Shown here one piece after another: positions 46,946 to 56,263 of a stretch of DNA of 64,000 nucleotides. A program made the position numbers and the translations under genes. Source of the DNA: Ferroacidibacillus organovorans (GTDB lineage: Bacteria > Bacillota > Bacilli > Alicyclobacillales > SLC66); the NCBI RefSeq assembly GCF_001642725.1, contig NZ_LSUQ01000004.1, forward strand, positions 1-64,000. The letters run 5' to 3'. A model generated the notes under the pieces. That model did not search any database. It was not told where the DNA came from and was given only the letters and a program-made list of their open reading frames with translations. Positions within the stretch are counted from its first letter, which is position 1; the number at the start of each line of letters is the position of its first letter.

Positions 46946-48024
46946 TCTGTTTGTGCCCCCATCTCCTTGCCGCCGCGCAGGGAGAGCGGCAAATAGGCGC
47001 AACCGGGGTCACTCTCCAACGGATCGCCTGTCACGGCAAAAGCGCGCGCACGTGATCCGCCGCAAATTTCTTTGAACTCGCACACACCACACTTTCCTTT
47101 GCGGAGTTTACGGTTTCGCAAGGAGAGCAGCAAGGGGCTCTCGCGATACAGCGTTGGGAGTGGCGTGCGCAAAACGTTTCCTATGGATACGGGAAGGAAC
47201 CCGGAAGGATAGACGTGCCCATTGTGCGATATAAAGATGAAGCCGTCCCCATCCGTGACATTTCGCCCAGGTGTGCGCTGACCATGTTGGCTTGTGATCC
47301 GCTGAAAAAAAGGAGCTTCTGTGGTTTTGATCGCAAATGGACGGATTTGAGTTTGTTCATAAAGCCACTGCAAAATGTCTTCGTTTTGCTGTGCGTCAAG
47401 CATCATGGAAGCGCGTCCTCGCCCTGTGGGGATCAGAAAAAAGAGACTCCACAGATCGATCTGGTGCTGTTCAGCGATGGCTGCGATGCCTTCCAGTTCA
47501 GTTTTGTTCCACGCTGTGACCGTCGTATTGATTTGGGTGGACAGTCCAGATTCCCTAAGGTTTTGAAGCGAGTTCATGGTCTCTTTGAATGAGCCGTGTA
47601 CAGAGCGGAAGCGATCGTGCGTAAGGTTTGTCGCACCGTCCAGACTGATTGCAAAGCGGGAAACGCCAGAGAGTACGGCACGTTGAAGGACGCTTTTGGT
47701 CAGCTTCGGGGTGACGCTCGCAGCGAGAGAGACGTGAACACCCTGGTTTACAGCATACTGAATGAGATCGAACAAGTCGGGTCTCTCTAAAGGATCGCCG
47801 CCGGTGAAGACGAGGAGGGGATGATCCATTTCCGTGATTTGATCGATCACGCGTTTTGCCTGATCGGTTGTAAGCTCGTCAGGCGCGCGGCGGGTTTGTG
47901 CTTTTGCGCGGCAGTGAACGCAGTGCAATTGACAGGCGCGGGTTAATTCCCACATGACGATGCGCGGGTGTTGTTCATACTGGAGCACACGCGTGGTTGC
48001 CGCAGAAGATTGAAGCAGTGCCAT
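46942..48024 (-). CDS. Radical SAM/SPASM protein of AhbD/NirJ-like type
   Basis: 360 aa. The radical SAM cluster motif C-x3-C-x2-C is CQLHCVHC at about 31-38, followed by LLVFTGGDPLERPDL near 70. The C-terminal SPASM part carries CGVCEFKEICGGSRARAFAVTGD and a further DPGC. The G-G-x-R-A-R-A-x-A-x-T-G-D pattern is typical of heme-d1/heme-b enzymes NirJ and AhbD. Known AhbD decarboxylates Fe-coproporphyrin to heme. Its coupling to the oxidase gene supports a tetrapyrrole role here, but the reaction is inferred. Peptide-modifying relatives share the fold. Confidence 0.8.
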   Translation of the reverse strand: MALLQSSAATTRVLQYEQHPRIVMWELTRACQLHCVHCRAKAQTRRAPDELTTDQAKRVIDQITEMDHPLLVFTGGDPLERPDLFDLIQYAVNQGVHVSLAASVTPKLTKSVLQRAVLSGVSRFAISLDGATNLTHDRFRSVHGSFKETMNSLQNLRESGLSTQINTTVTAWNKTELEGIAAIAEQHQIDLWSLFFLIPTGRGRASMMLDAQQNEDILQWLYEQTQIRPFAIKTTEAPFFQRITSQHGQRTPGRNVTDGDGFIFISHNGHVYPSGFLPVSIGNVLRTPLPTLYRESPLLLSLRNRKLRKGKCGVCEFKEICGGSRARAFAVTGDPLESDPGCAYLPLSLRGGKEMGAQTE

Positions 48025-48168
48025 TTGAAACGGCCTCTTTTCGCTTCTGAATTCAAAGATCAGTTCCTTTGAACTTATGATAAATCGGGTGCGGTCGTGA
48101 GGAGAGTTCCCTATGGACCATTCTTCCTAGATGGTTTGGAGGGGGGAGACTAGTAGAGAATGCCTAGT

Positions 48169-48295
48169 AGGGGTCAGAACTCTTCTGCGCATTGCCGCGT
48201 CAGCGTCAAACCTGCTCCGTCACGTACCAGGGACGTACGCTCCGTCCGCATGTTTGACTTGCTTTCTTGCACTGCTTGAAGCTTACCTGACCCCT
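48169..48295. repeat. 127-bp nested inverted repeat, candidate miniature mobile/REP-like element
   Basis: Ends AGGGGTCAG (48169-48177) and CTGACCCCT (48287-48295) are perfect inverted repeats. Inside, GTCAAAC (48205-48211) and GTTTGAC (48252-48258) are a second perfect pair, around a smaller CGTAC/GTACG hairpin. CTAGTAG occurs twice immediately to the left. It fills most of the gap between the MFS and radical SAM genes. No ORF is inside. Confidence 0.5.
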
Positions 48296-48314
48296 TTTTG
48301 ATCTCCCATCCTTT

Positions 48315-49649
48315 TTAGTGGTCTGGAAAAAAGGACTCTCCTGACGCTGTATCAAGGCTTGCGCCTTGCCCGGTTTCGACACCGCGGACGTACCAGGCAA
48401 TGGCACCTGCCAATCCGATGACCCAAATGAGGATGTTGAACAACGTGTAGGCGTTTAGGCTAAAACTCTGTGTGATATAGATCGTGGCGACATACAGACC
48501 AATGCTTACAAAACGCACAAATGCAGTGTACGTTCCGCGCGACTGTGTCGGCCACACTTCACCTTTTAAGGTATCCTCTGTGAGATAGCCGATGTTTACA
48601 AACAGGTTTAAAAGAATCAGCAGAATCCAGAAGAGCGCCAAATTTTTCGACCACGCACCGAGCGTAAGCCAAATCACGATCGTGAGCGCGACGGAACCGC
48701 CGTAACCGAGAAGCAACAGTTTTTTTCGACTCAAGCGATCCGCCCAGAATCCCAAGAAACCGGAGATGAGTCCTGTCCCTGTCGCGATCAGGACGATCTC
48801 TGATTTGAAGTTTGGAAAATAGTTAGGCCCTAATACATAGGTCATCAGACCAAACCCGGCGGCGCCTGCGAATGACGTTGTGATCGTTACGAACAGTTTG
48901 AGTGGAATGCCAACGCGGCGTGAGGTGGATGGCGCTTGCTTTGCCGCAGTTGTTGCCGTGCGTGCGGCGAGTCTGCGCGCTTCGTACTCTTCACGCCCGT
49001 AAAAGCGGTCGATCTCTGCCTGTGCACGTTCGTGGTAGCCCCTTTTTTCGAGCCATGGAATCGACTCGGGCGTGTTGCGCCGCGCCAGAAACATGACGAT
49101 GAGAACGGCGAGTAGTGTAACGGCAATCATCCCGCGTTGAAACGCAATCTGTTGTGAAGCGGAAAAGAGGGTGACAATCGCAATAATAACGCCGCCGAGA
49201 TTGATGAAATTAAGCTCCAGCATCATTGCCTTGCTACGATGTTTATGAGGCATCATCTCGTGGGACGCCGCCATAATCGTGTTCATTTCACCGCCGGCCG
49301 CAAACAGCAGGAGCGCGAGAAACAGAAGAATAAGTACATAGGTCTGGCTAAAGACGATGCCGATGGCGCCAATTCCATAGAGAGACATCGTCGTATAAAA
49401 CGTATTTTTCCTTCCAATCCGATCCGCGAGTGGACCGGCAACGGCGATGCCAATCACAAGCCAGATAGGAGCCCATGCGAGCAAAAGGGACTGAAGGCTC
49501 TTGGGCATGGTGACCCAACCTGTCGCGAAGGTGGCCATGCTAAAAATGTAGTTTTCGAGCAACATCCCGAGTCCAAAAGACCAGAATGACCAATTGTCCG
49601 TACGTGTCCAGTGTTCAACAGCATGAACGTTTGTTTCTTGGGATGCCAT
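48315..49649 (-). CDS. MFS transporter (sugar-porter-like)
   Basis: 444 aa with about 12 membrane helices. The cytoplasmic loop motif between helices 2 and 3 is visible as GPLADRIGRKN near 74-84, and repeated in the second half as FWADRLSRKKL. The central loop is long and charged (about 195-235). ATG 49649 has GAGGAGGG upstream. The substrate is unknown; the nearness to heme-related genes may be accidental because the 127-bp repeat separates them. Divergent from ftsE. Confidence 0.88.
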   Translation of the reverse strand: MASQETNVHAVEHWTRTDNWSFWSFGLGMLLENYIFSMATFATGWVTMPKSLQSLLLAWAPIWLVIGIAVAGPLADRIGRKNTFYTTMSLYGIGAIGIVFSQTYVLILLFLALLLFAAGGEMNTIMAASHEMMPHKHRSKAMMLELNFINLGGVIIAIVTLFSASQQIAFQRGMIAVTLLAVLIVMFLARRNTPESIPWLEKRGYHERAQAEIDRFYGREEYEARRLAARTATTAAKQAPSTSRRVGIPLKLFVTITTSFAGAAGFGLMTYVLGPNYFPNFKSEIVLIATGTGLISGFLGFWADRLSRKKLLLLGYGGSVALTIVIWLTLGAWSKNLALFWILLILLNLFVNIGYLTEDTLKGEVWPTQSRGTYTAFVRFVSIGLYVATIYITQSFSLNAYTLFNILIWVIGLAGAIAWYVRGVETGQGASLDTASGESFFPDH

Positions 49650-49837
49650 TTGCAAGATCCCTCCTCAGATTTAGGATGTGCGTGAGCGGAATTGATCATT
49701 CTTCTTAGCATCAGAATATCAGAAATGAAGAATCTTCCACAGGGTTTTTGACGATGGGTGTCGAATGTAAGATGTCGAATCACGCTGTCGAAGCATCGCG
49801 AAACAGCGCCTGTCGAATTATTCAATGGAGGATTTGC

Positions 49838-50524
49838 ATGATTGAGATGCAGGACGTCTGGAAAGAGTACGGGAACGGTGTCGCCGCACTTTCTGGCATA
49901 TCCGTGCGGATCGCACAAGGAGAATTTTGCTATGTGGTTGGCCCGAGCGGTGCCGGCAAATCGACATTCATCAAACTTATGTACCGTGAAGAAAAGCCGA
50001 CGAAAGGTCAGATTTTTGTCGGTGGTTTCAATATTGAGCGATTGCGTGAGAGGCAAATCCCTATGATGCGCCGCCACATTGGGGTGGTCTTTCAAGATTA
50101 TAAATTGTTACAACCCTTGACGGTGTACGAAAATGTATCGTTTGCATTAGAAGTTATTGAAGCGTCGCGAAAGACGATTCAAAAGCGCGTCGCCGAAGTC
50201 TTGGAACTCGTTGGTCTCACTGAAAAAGCGAACATGTTGCCACGCGAACTGTCAGGTGGCGAGCAGCAGCGTGTAGGGATCGCGCGCGCACTCGTCAACA
50301 AGCCGAGTGTGATCATCGCGGATGAGCCTACCGGAAACCTTGATCCGGACAATTCGTGGACGATTATGAAACTGTTTCAACGGGTGAATGATCGCGGAAC
50401 AACGATCGTCATGGCGACGCATAATCGGGAACTCGTCAATTCGGTTCGCAAGCGCGTCATCGCGATTGAACAAGGTCGCATTGTGCGCGATCAGGAACGC
50501 GGGGAATACGGCTATGAAGATTAG
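49838..50524 (+). CDS. ftsE: Cell division ATP-binding protein FtsE
   Basis: 228-aa ABC ATPase. Walker [10 protein letters not shown] near 35-43, signature [15 protein letters not shown] near 135-149, Walker [13 protein letters not shown]. With FtsX it controls peptidoglycan hydrolases such as CwlO/PcsB. ATG 49838 has GGAGG seven bases before it; the frame is open upstream but out of family. Overlaps ftsX by 11 bases. Confidence 0.96.
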   Translation: MIEMQDVWKEYGNGVAALSGISVRIAQGEFCYVVGPSGAGKSTFIKLMYREEKPTKGQIFVGGFNIERLRERQIPMMRRHIGVVFQDYKLLQPLTVYENVSFALEVIEASRKTIQKRVAEVLELVGLTEKANMLPRELSGGEQQRVGIARALVNKPSVIIADEPTGNLDPDNSWTIMKLFQRVNDRGTTIVMATHNRELVNSVRKRVIAIEQGRIVRDQERGEYGYED

Positions 50525-51392
50525 GACGGTAGGAAGACATGCGCGGGAAGGAATGCGCAATTTATTTCGCAATGGTTGGATGACCTTCGCATCGATTAGC
50601 GCAGTTGCAGTCACCTTGTTTATCTTGGGCGGATCCATTCTCCTGAGTTTGAATGTGCAAAACATCTCCCTAAACATTGAGAGTCAGTTGCAGATTAACG
50701 CGTATGTGAGCAATGTCGTGCCTGTCAAAGCGCTCCCGGCGCTGGAAAAGCGACTCGCACACTTGAGTGGCGTGCGCTCTGTGCGCTTTGTGTCGAAAGT
50801 TCAAGCGTTGAAGCAAATGAAGCAGATCTTAAAGAGCAATGCGGATATCATGACTGGGCTTGGCAACCCGTTGCCAAACGCTTTCATCCTAAACGCAGTG
50901 AATCCGCAACAGACTGCAGCGGTTGCAAAAGAGGTGCAGAGCACGCCGGGCATTGAGAGTGTTCAGTACGGGCAGAGCTTTCTTCCAAAACTTTTGACGA
51001 TCATGAACGTCGCGCGCGATGCGGCTGTCATTCTGATCGGCGGATTGCTCATCCTCGGGATGTTTCTCATCTCAAATACGATTCGCGTCACCATCTTTAC
51101 GCGACGCCGCGAGATTGAAATTATGAAGTTGGTTGGCGCGACCAATGGCTTCATTCGCGGCCCTTTTTTCGTCGAAGGAACACTGATGGGGTTAGTGGGC
51201 GCAGCCATACCGAGCGTTGTTCTGTATGAGCTTTATCGCTGGATTGCACAGACGGTAAAACTGTTTCCACCGTTTACGCTCGTCCCGTATCCGCTTGTCA
51301 TTACGCATGTCGTTTGGGTGCTTGTCGCCTGTGGACTGTTCATGGGCGTATGGGGCAGCCTCTTTTCGATGCGCCGCTTTCTTCGCGTCTAG
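50514..51392 (+). CDS. ftsX: Cell division membrane protein FtsX
   Basis: 292 aa. A short cytoplasmic N-terminus is followed by a helix at about 22-44, then an extracellular domain (about 50-160) that contacts hydrolase partners. Three further helices follow near 165-190, 215-240 and 258-285, with the FtsX/MacB-type RRREIEIMKLVGATNGFIRGPF segment. The ATG at 50514 lies inside the end of ftsE, giving coupling. The extracellular loop has the FtsX feature LPNAFILN. Confidence 0.95.
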   Translation: MKIRTVGRHAREGMRNLFRNGWMTFASISAVAVTLFILGGSILLSLNVQNISLNIESQLQINAYVSNVVPVKALPALEKRLAHLSGVRSVRFVSKVQALKQMKQILKSNADIMTGLGNPLPNAFILNAVNPQQTAAVAKEVQSTPGIESVQYGQSFLPKLLTIMNVARDAAVILIGGLLILGMFLISNTIRVTIFTRRREIEIMKLVGATNGFIRGPFFVEGTLMGLVGAAIPSVVLYELYRWIAQTVKLFPPFTLVPYPLVITHVVWVLVACGLFMGVWGSLFSMRRFLRV

Positions 51393-51526
51393 ACAGTGGC
51401 GTGGGGGATCACTATTTGCCTTTTGAATGGGAAGAAAGGGCTACATGAGTTCTCAAGGTTGAACCTGTCCGCATAGAGTGATGGTGTCCCGCAAACGGGA
51501 CGCTGTTCGCTGCGCGAAAAGGACAG

Positions 51527-52933
51527 GTGAACGACGTGAAAATCGCCCGCGTTTCAAAATTTCTGGGGACCATTGCATTGACGGCGGCGGCAACGGTTCT
51601 CACGCTGCGCGCGGTAGGCGCAGACTTTTCTCCGCTCGCGAGTCAACCCGCCTATCGGCAGTTCATGTCCACGTATCGCCTTTTGACGACGTCATATTAC
51701 CGTCAGGTCGATCCGAATGAGTTGATTCACGGCATGATCTCCGGCATGATGGACACCTTGCACGACCCTTTCTCTCAGTACATGAACCCAGCGATGACAG
51801 CCCGGTTTCGCGAGATGGTCAGTTCGCACTTCCAGGGAATCGGCGCTGTACTCTCCTATGAGTCAGGCCAAATCGTCATCAGTTCTGTCCTGCCCGGCTC
51901 ACCTGCTGATCGCGCGGGTGTTCGGTCAGGGGACATTTTGACGCAGGTCAATGGGAGCAAGACCGATGGAATGTCTCTTTTGCAGGTGGTGGAGCGCATT
52001 CGTGGACAGGTTGGCAGCTATGCGAATCTGACCTTGCTGCGCGGCTCTGCGACGCTACACATTCGCGTGCAGCGGGCAAACCTTCACCAGTCGACCGTTT
52101 ACGCGAAGATGTTCTCGAATCACATCGGATATATTTTGATCACACAGTTTAGCGAAGACACGGCGAGCGCATTCGCGCGCGATTTGAGCATTCTGAAACA
52201 GGAAGGCGCGCGCGGTCTCATTCTTGATGTGCGGGATGATCCGGGTGGACTGCTGTCGAGTGTCGGTCAGATTGCAAACGATTTGTTGGCGAGAGGGAAA
52301 ACGATTGTCGAAGTAGAGAGCCGCAATCATCAGATTCAGGCACTCCACGCCTCGGGCAGTGGAATCAAGCTTCCAATGGTTTGTTTGATCAATGGAAACA
52401 GCGCCAGCGCGGCGGAGATTCTTGCGGCGGCGCTTCACGATTCGGGTGGGGTGCCGCTGATCGGTGAGCGCACCTACGGTAAAGGCACGGTGCAAGAAAC
52501 GCAAGAGTTTGCGGATGGATCGAGTCTGAAACTGACGGTTGCCAAATGGCTAACGCCAAAAGGGACGTGGATTCACCACGTGGGAATTGCGCCGTCGATG
52601 TACGTTGCGACGCCTGCATTCTACCATCTGCCGCCGCTTCCCATGACGCTTAGGCGGCCGTATGCGCTTGATCAATCCAGTGTCAGTATCGCAGTCTTGC
52701 AACGGATGCTTCTCGCGCTCGGGTACAATCCAGGGCGGACGGATGGCTACTACAGTGTGCAGACGGAGCAGGCGGTCACAGCATTTCAAAAAATGCACGG
52801 TTTGAAATCAACAGGGACGGTGAGCGATGCCACCGCGTACGCATTGAATGTCGCGCTGCTAAAGATACGCGTCCGCGACGATCCGGCCATGCAGACCGCT
52901 ATCGGGTATCTTGATCAGAAACTCGGAGGATGA
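51527..52933 (+). CDS. ctpB: Carboxy-terminal processing protease CtpB-like (S41), with peptidoglycan-binding domain
   Basis: 468 aa. Membrane anchor near 12-32; PDZ domain about 95-175 with SVLPGSPADRAGVRSGDIL; S41 protease core with the catalytic Ser in G-N-S-A-S-A-A-E-I-L near 287-296 and Lys in TYGKGTVQET. The C-terminal PG-binding-1 domain is about 385-445. In Bacillus, CtpB cleaves SpoIVFA to trigger sigma-K activation and also lies after ftsEX. GTG 51527 is used; GTG 51536 with AGGTGA upstream is an equal alternative. Followed by a strong terminator. Confidence 0.93.
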   Translation: MNDVKIARVSKFLGTIALTAAATVLTLRAVGADFSPLASQPAYRQFMSTYRLLTTSYYRQVDPNELIHGMISGMMDTLHDPFSQYMNPAMTARFREMVSSHFQGIGAVLSYESGQIVISSVLPGSPADRAGVRSGDILTQVNGSKTDGMSLLQVVERIRGQVGSYANLTLLRGSATLHIRVQRANLHQSTVYAKMFSNHIGYILITQFSEDTASAFARDLSILKQEGARGLILDVRDDPGGLLSSVGQIANDLLARGKTIVEVESRNHQIQALHASGSGIKLPMVCLINGNSASAAEILAAALHDSGGVPLIGERTYGKGTVQETQEFADGSSLKLTVAKWLTPKGTWIHHVGIAPSMYVATPAFYHLPPLPMTLRRPYALDQSSVSIAVLQRMLLALGYNPGRTDGYYSVQTEQAVTAFQKMHGLKSTGTVSDATAYALNVALLKIRVRDDPAMQTAIGYLDQKLGG

Positions 52934-52964
52934 GCAGGAAGCGGCGTATAACGTGTCGAAATAT

Positions 52965-52993
52965 AGCAACCGAGGAAGACTCGGTTGCTTTTT
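52965..52993 (+). terminator. Terminator after ctpB
   Basis: AGCAACCGAG and CTCGGTTGCT, a perfect 10-bp stem with a 5-base loop and then TTTTT. Confidence 0.92.
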
Positions 52994-53050
52994 CATATGT
53001 TCATGATGCGTTTTGTTTGATTGATCTGTGCGAGAGAGGTGATTTCGTTT

Positions 53051-54226
53051 ATGGTTCTTCACGGCCTTCTCGCGCTTCTTCACTTTCCGTGGCTTTATCT
53101 CGTCACACTTTTGCTTGCAGGGATTCAACACCTTCGACAGCGCCATTTGGAGCGCGCAACACTCGGAATCAAAGTGACTCGTGATGTGCTGCACGCATTT
53201 CGCAGTATCGGTATTGGTCTGCTCGCAGGGATTGTGATCAGTGCGGCGTTTGACTACGCGCATATACCGTTCAGTTGGCAGGACGGTGTCAGTGTCTGGG
53301 TATTGGGGACGCTTTTCTCGGTGATCGACATGCGACTGGCGTGCGTCTCTTACGGCGGTTCTCTGGTTGCGCTCGCGGGACTTGTCAGCGTTTGGTGGAC
53401 GCCTGCGAACGCGCCGCTGGTGACTGCATGGCTGCGCGCGCTGCACCCTTTTTCACTCTTGGCGCTGATTGCTGCGGCAAACGGCGTAGAAGGGATTGCG
53501 ACATTTATGCGAGCGGGCATTGCGTCTCCATTTTTAATGAAGAGCCGCCGCGGGCAAACTGTGGGTGCCTTTTTATTGCAGGGATTCTGGCCGTTACCGA
53601 TTTTTGTGTTGGGAAGCGTGCCTTTTAGCGTTCTGCCGAATCGCACAGGTATCGCACTCGGCACGACGCCACAACGCGTCTTTTTTTTAGGAGGTGTGTC
53701 GATCAGCCTGTATGCGTTCATTTTGGCGGTCGCCTTGTTTTTATTGCGCCACTCAACGCTCGGATTGGTCATTGTCACACTGATCTCGCTGTTTTCACAC
53801 ATATGGATTGACAAATTCCAGGTTGTCCGAGAAGAGTCGCAGCCCCCACTCTACGTTCGTCCCAAAGCGGGTGTGCGCATTCTCGCCATTCTTCCCGGAA
53901 CGCCGGCAAGGCGCATCGGTCTGATGCCAGGTGAGACCATTGCGCGTGTCGGCGGCATCACGGTAAACAGTCCGTATGATCTGCATTTTGCAATCGATCA
54001 TAACCCAGCGTATGTAAAGCTTGAGGTGATCGATTCACGCGGTGAACTGCGATTGATCGGAACGCCGATCTTTGAACGCGATCCTCACCATCTCGGATGC
54101 ATGTTTGTACCTGACGAGCGGGGGTTGGCTGAGGCAAACGTGTTTAGCGTTGGGCAGCAGGGACGATTCTTCAAGCTCTGGCGAAGCGTCGAGGCGGGGG
54201 AGAATGCGGCTGAATCACCCGCGTGA
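53051..54226 (+). CDS. MinJ-like polytopic PDZ protein
   Basis: 391 aa. About seven hydrophobic segments fill residues 5-255, and a C-terminal cytoplasmic PDZ domain lies at about 270-345 (AILPGTPARRIGLMPGETIARVGGITV). The plan and position after ctpB match Bacillus subtilis MinJ, which links DivIVA to MinD at division sites. Sequence-level identity to MinJ cannot be judged here, so the name is inference from architecture and gene order. ATG 53051 has GAGGTGAT upstream. Confidence 0.75.
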   Translation: MVLHGLLALLHFPWLYLVTLLLAGIQHLRQRHLERATLGIKVTRDVLHAFRSIGIGLLAGIVISAAFDYAHIPFSWQDGVSVWVLGTLFSVIDMRLACVSYGGSLVALAGLVSVWWTPANAPLVTAWLRALHPFSLLALIAAANGVEGIATFMRAGIASPFLMKSRRGQTVGAFLLQGFWPLPIFVLGSVPFSVLPNRTGIALGTTPQRVFFLGGVSISLYAFILAVALFLLRHSTLGLVIVTLISLFSHIWIDKFQVVREESQPPLYVRPKAGVRILAILPGTPARRIGLMPGETIARVGGITVNSPYDLHFAIDHNPAYVKLEVIDSRGELRLIGTPIFERDPHHLGCMFVPDERGLAEANVFSVGQQGRFFKLWRSVEAGENAAESPA

Positions 54227-54379
54227 CCGATTGGTGGTTTCCCGCATGATCTGGTCTGTTCATAGAAATTGTTCAAAACGTTGACATACCATCGCTTATA
54301 GAGAGCGTTCAAAGCATCAATAGGTGTTCGCGAATACACGAAGTTCGGTGCGATTTTATTCACGATAGGGAGTTAGAGG

Positions 54380-55189
54380 ATGGATCTTACAACCATAGGC
54401 GGCATCATACTCGGGTTTGCTTCGCTGATTGTCGCGTTTGTCATGGAAGGCGGCTCTCCGCTCGCTTTGTTAGGTCTGTCTGCCGCCATTATCGTGTTTG
54501 GCGGGACGGCTGGCGCTGTCATCATTTCTTTTTCAGCAAAACAATTGAAAATGGTGGGCTCGCTTTTTAGCATCGCATTCAAGCAGCAGAAGCTCGACAG
54601 TTTGGCGGCGATCGAACAGCTTGTGGCGCTCGCGACGTCTGCAAGGCGGGAGGGTATTCTCTCGCTTGAGGACAAGCTGGAGGGGATGCAGGATGTGTTC
54701 TTTAAAAATGCAGTTCAGCTTGTGGTCGATGGCGTTGACCCGGAACTCGTCCGCAGCATCCTTGAAACAGAGATTGGCTACATGGAGGCGCGGCACGAAG
54801 CGGGGGTCGCTGTTTTTGAGTCGGCAGGTGGTTTCGCTCCGACGATGGGGATCATCGGAACGGTCACGGGGCTCATTCACGTATTGAGCAACCTGACGAA
54901 TGTCAGCACGCTCGGACCGCTCATTGCGACTGCGTTTATTGCAACCCTCTATGGGGTGGGCAGTGCAAACCTGCTGTGGTTGCCGCTGGCCTCTAAGCTC
55001 AAGCAGCGCTCTAAAGAAGAGATCTTGTTGCGTGAAATTATGGTAGAAGGTGTACTGTCGATTCAAGCTGGAGAAAATCCGACTGTTTTGGATCAGAAGT
55101 TGAAAGTGTTCCTCGCACCGCGCATGCGTGAACGCAGTCAAGGCAAGAAAGGGTCAGCGTCGTCCGAGTCGGAGGTAGCGAATGCCTAG
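54380..55189 (+). CDS. motA: Flagellar motor stator protein MotA
   Basis: 269 aa. Four membrane helices (about 5-25, 30-50, 150-170, 182-205) with the large cytoplasmic loop between helices 2 and 3. The conserved AGGFAPTMGIIGTVTGLIHVL motif is near 152-172, and the proline-rich helix 3-4 region contacts the ion path. It couples ion flow to rotor turning. The stop overlaps motB by eight bases. No sigma-D-type promoter could be recognised upstream. Confidence 0.93.
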   Translation: MDLTTIGGIILGFASLIVAFVMEGGSPLALLGLSAAIIVFGGTAGAVIISFSAKQLKMVGSLFSIAFKQQKLDSLAAIEQLVALATSARREGILSLEDKLEGMQDVFFKNAVQLVVDGVDPELVRSILETEIGYMEARHEAGVAVFESAGGFAPTMGIIGTVTGLIHVLSNLTNVSTLGPLIATAFIATLYGVGSANLLWLPLASKLKQRSKEEILLREIMVEGVLSIQAGENPTVLDQKLKVFLAPRMRERSQGKKGSASSESEVANA

Positions 55190-56129
55190 ACGAAAAAAGT
55201 CGGTCGTAAAAGAGAACTCCGAGCGCTGGTTGATCACTTACTCGGACTTGATTACCCTCTTGCTCATCTTTTTTGTCATCATGTACGCCATGTCCAAAGT
55301 TGACGTGGCAAAGTTTATGACGCTCTCTGAATCACTGAATGCGGCGCTCAACCCGAGCAATCAAATACCTTTGCAAGGATTAGGAAAGACGGCACTCCTC
55401 GCGGCAGAGAATCCAACCCAGGGACACAATCAGGGATTTAGTCTGAAGGCTGGCAGCAAAGCGCAAATGATCCAACTGCAAAACATTCTAAAAGAAGACG
55501 TCAAGTTTTCAAATCTCTATCAAGAGTTGAAACAGTTTGTCTCAAAGCGCGGTTTGGAAAACAGTCTTTCGATTACCAATCAACAGCGGGGAATTCAAAT
55601 CACATTAAGGGATGTCGTCCTTTTTGCGACGGGACAGGACCAAATTCGCCCGCAGGCGGTGCATGTCTTGCAACAACTTGTCCCTTTTTTGCAAACCCTT
55701 TCGAATCAGATCCAGATTGAAGGGTACACGGACAACGTGCCGATTCACACTGCGCAGTTTCCGTCGAACTGGGAGCTGTCGACGGGTCGCGCGCTCAATG
55801 TCGTTGAAGATTTGATTCAGTTTGGGGTCAATCCGACGCGTCTGAGCGCCGTCGGTTACGGTCAGTACCACCCGGTCGTGCCAAATTCCACAGCGGCTGG
55901 GCGACAGCAGAATCGCCGCGTCAATATCGTCATCCTGCGCAGTACGTACTCCCTGCAACAAGGGGAGTCATCGTTTGGCGCACAGCCGAACGCCCTCGCT
56001 GCGATCACACCGGCAGTCGGTGTGAATCGCAATGTGCTGATCTCCCAAAACACGACGCCAAGCAATCTGCAAATCCCCATTGTCCTTCAGTCAAAATCGG
56101 TGCAAAGCGGTGCACCAACTCATCCGTGA
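55182..56129 (+). CDS. motB: Flagellar motor stator protein MotB
   Basis: 315 aa. One membrane helix near 18-38 containing the ion-binding Asp22 in T-Y-S-D-L-I-T-L-L. The OmpA-like peptidoglycan-binding domain is about 145-260, with IQIEGYTDNVPIHTAQFPSNWELS and GRQQNRRVNI. A roughly 45-residue tail rich in Ser, Pro and Asn follows. It anchors the stator to the wall. Apart from motA no flagellar genes are in the window. Confidence 0.94.
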   Translation: MPRRKKSVVKENSERWLITYSDLITLLLIFFVIMYAMSKVDVAKFMTLSESLNAALNPSNQIPLQGLGKTALLAAENPTQGHNQGFSLKAGSKAQMIQLQNILKEDVKFSNLYQELKQFVSKRGLENSLSITNQQRGIQITLRDVVLFATGQDQIRPQAVHVLQQLVPFLQTLSNQIQIEGYTDNVPIHTAQFPSNWELSTGRALNVVEDLIQFGVNPTRLSAVGYGQYHPVVPNSTAAGRQQNRRVNIVILRSTYSLQQGESSFGAQPNALAAITPAVGVNRNVLISQNTTPSNLQIPIVLQSKSVQSGAPTHP

Positions 56130-56196
56130 TGCTGTTGCGACGCGGACGGCGTAGCGGTGTGGCGAAAAATTGCGAACCAAAGTCTGTCCTCTTCCA

Positions 56197-56225
56197 TTTC
56201 CATCGAACGTATGATCGTATATAAT
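56197..56225 (+). promoter_or_regulatory. uvrBA promoter with LexA (SOS) box in the spacer
   Basis: TTTCCA (56197-56202), a 17-base spacer and TATAAT (56220-56225). CGAACGTATGATCG at 56204-56217 matches the Gram-positive LexA/DinR consensus CGAAC-RNRY-GTTCG with one arm mismatch. Binding there would block RNA polymerase. Confidence 0.7.
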
Positions 56226-56263
56226 GCGAAGAGATGATGGGTGATGATGGGAGGCTGTTTGCG

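Noticed and set aside
54227-54379. Sigma-D promoter for motAB
   Set aside because: No TAAA-N15-GCCGATAT-like pair. A TTGACA at 54281 has no -10 at suitable spacing.
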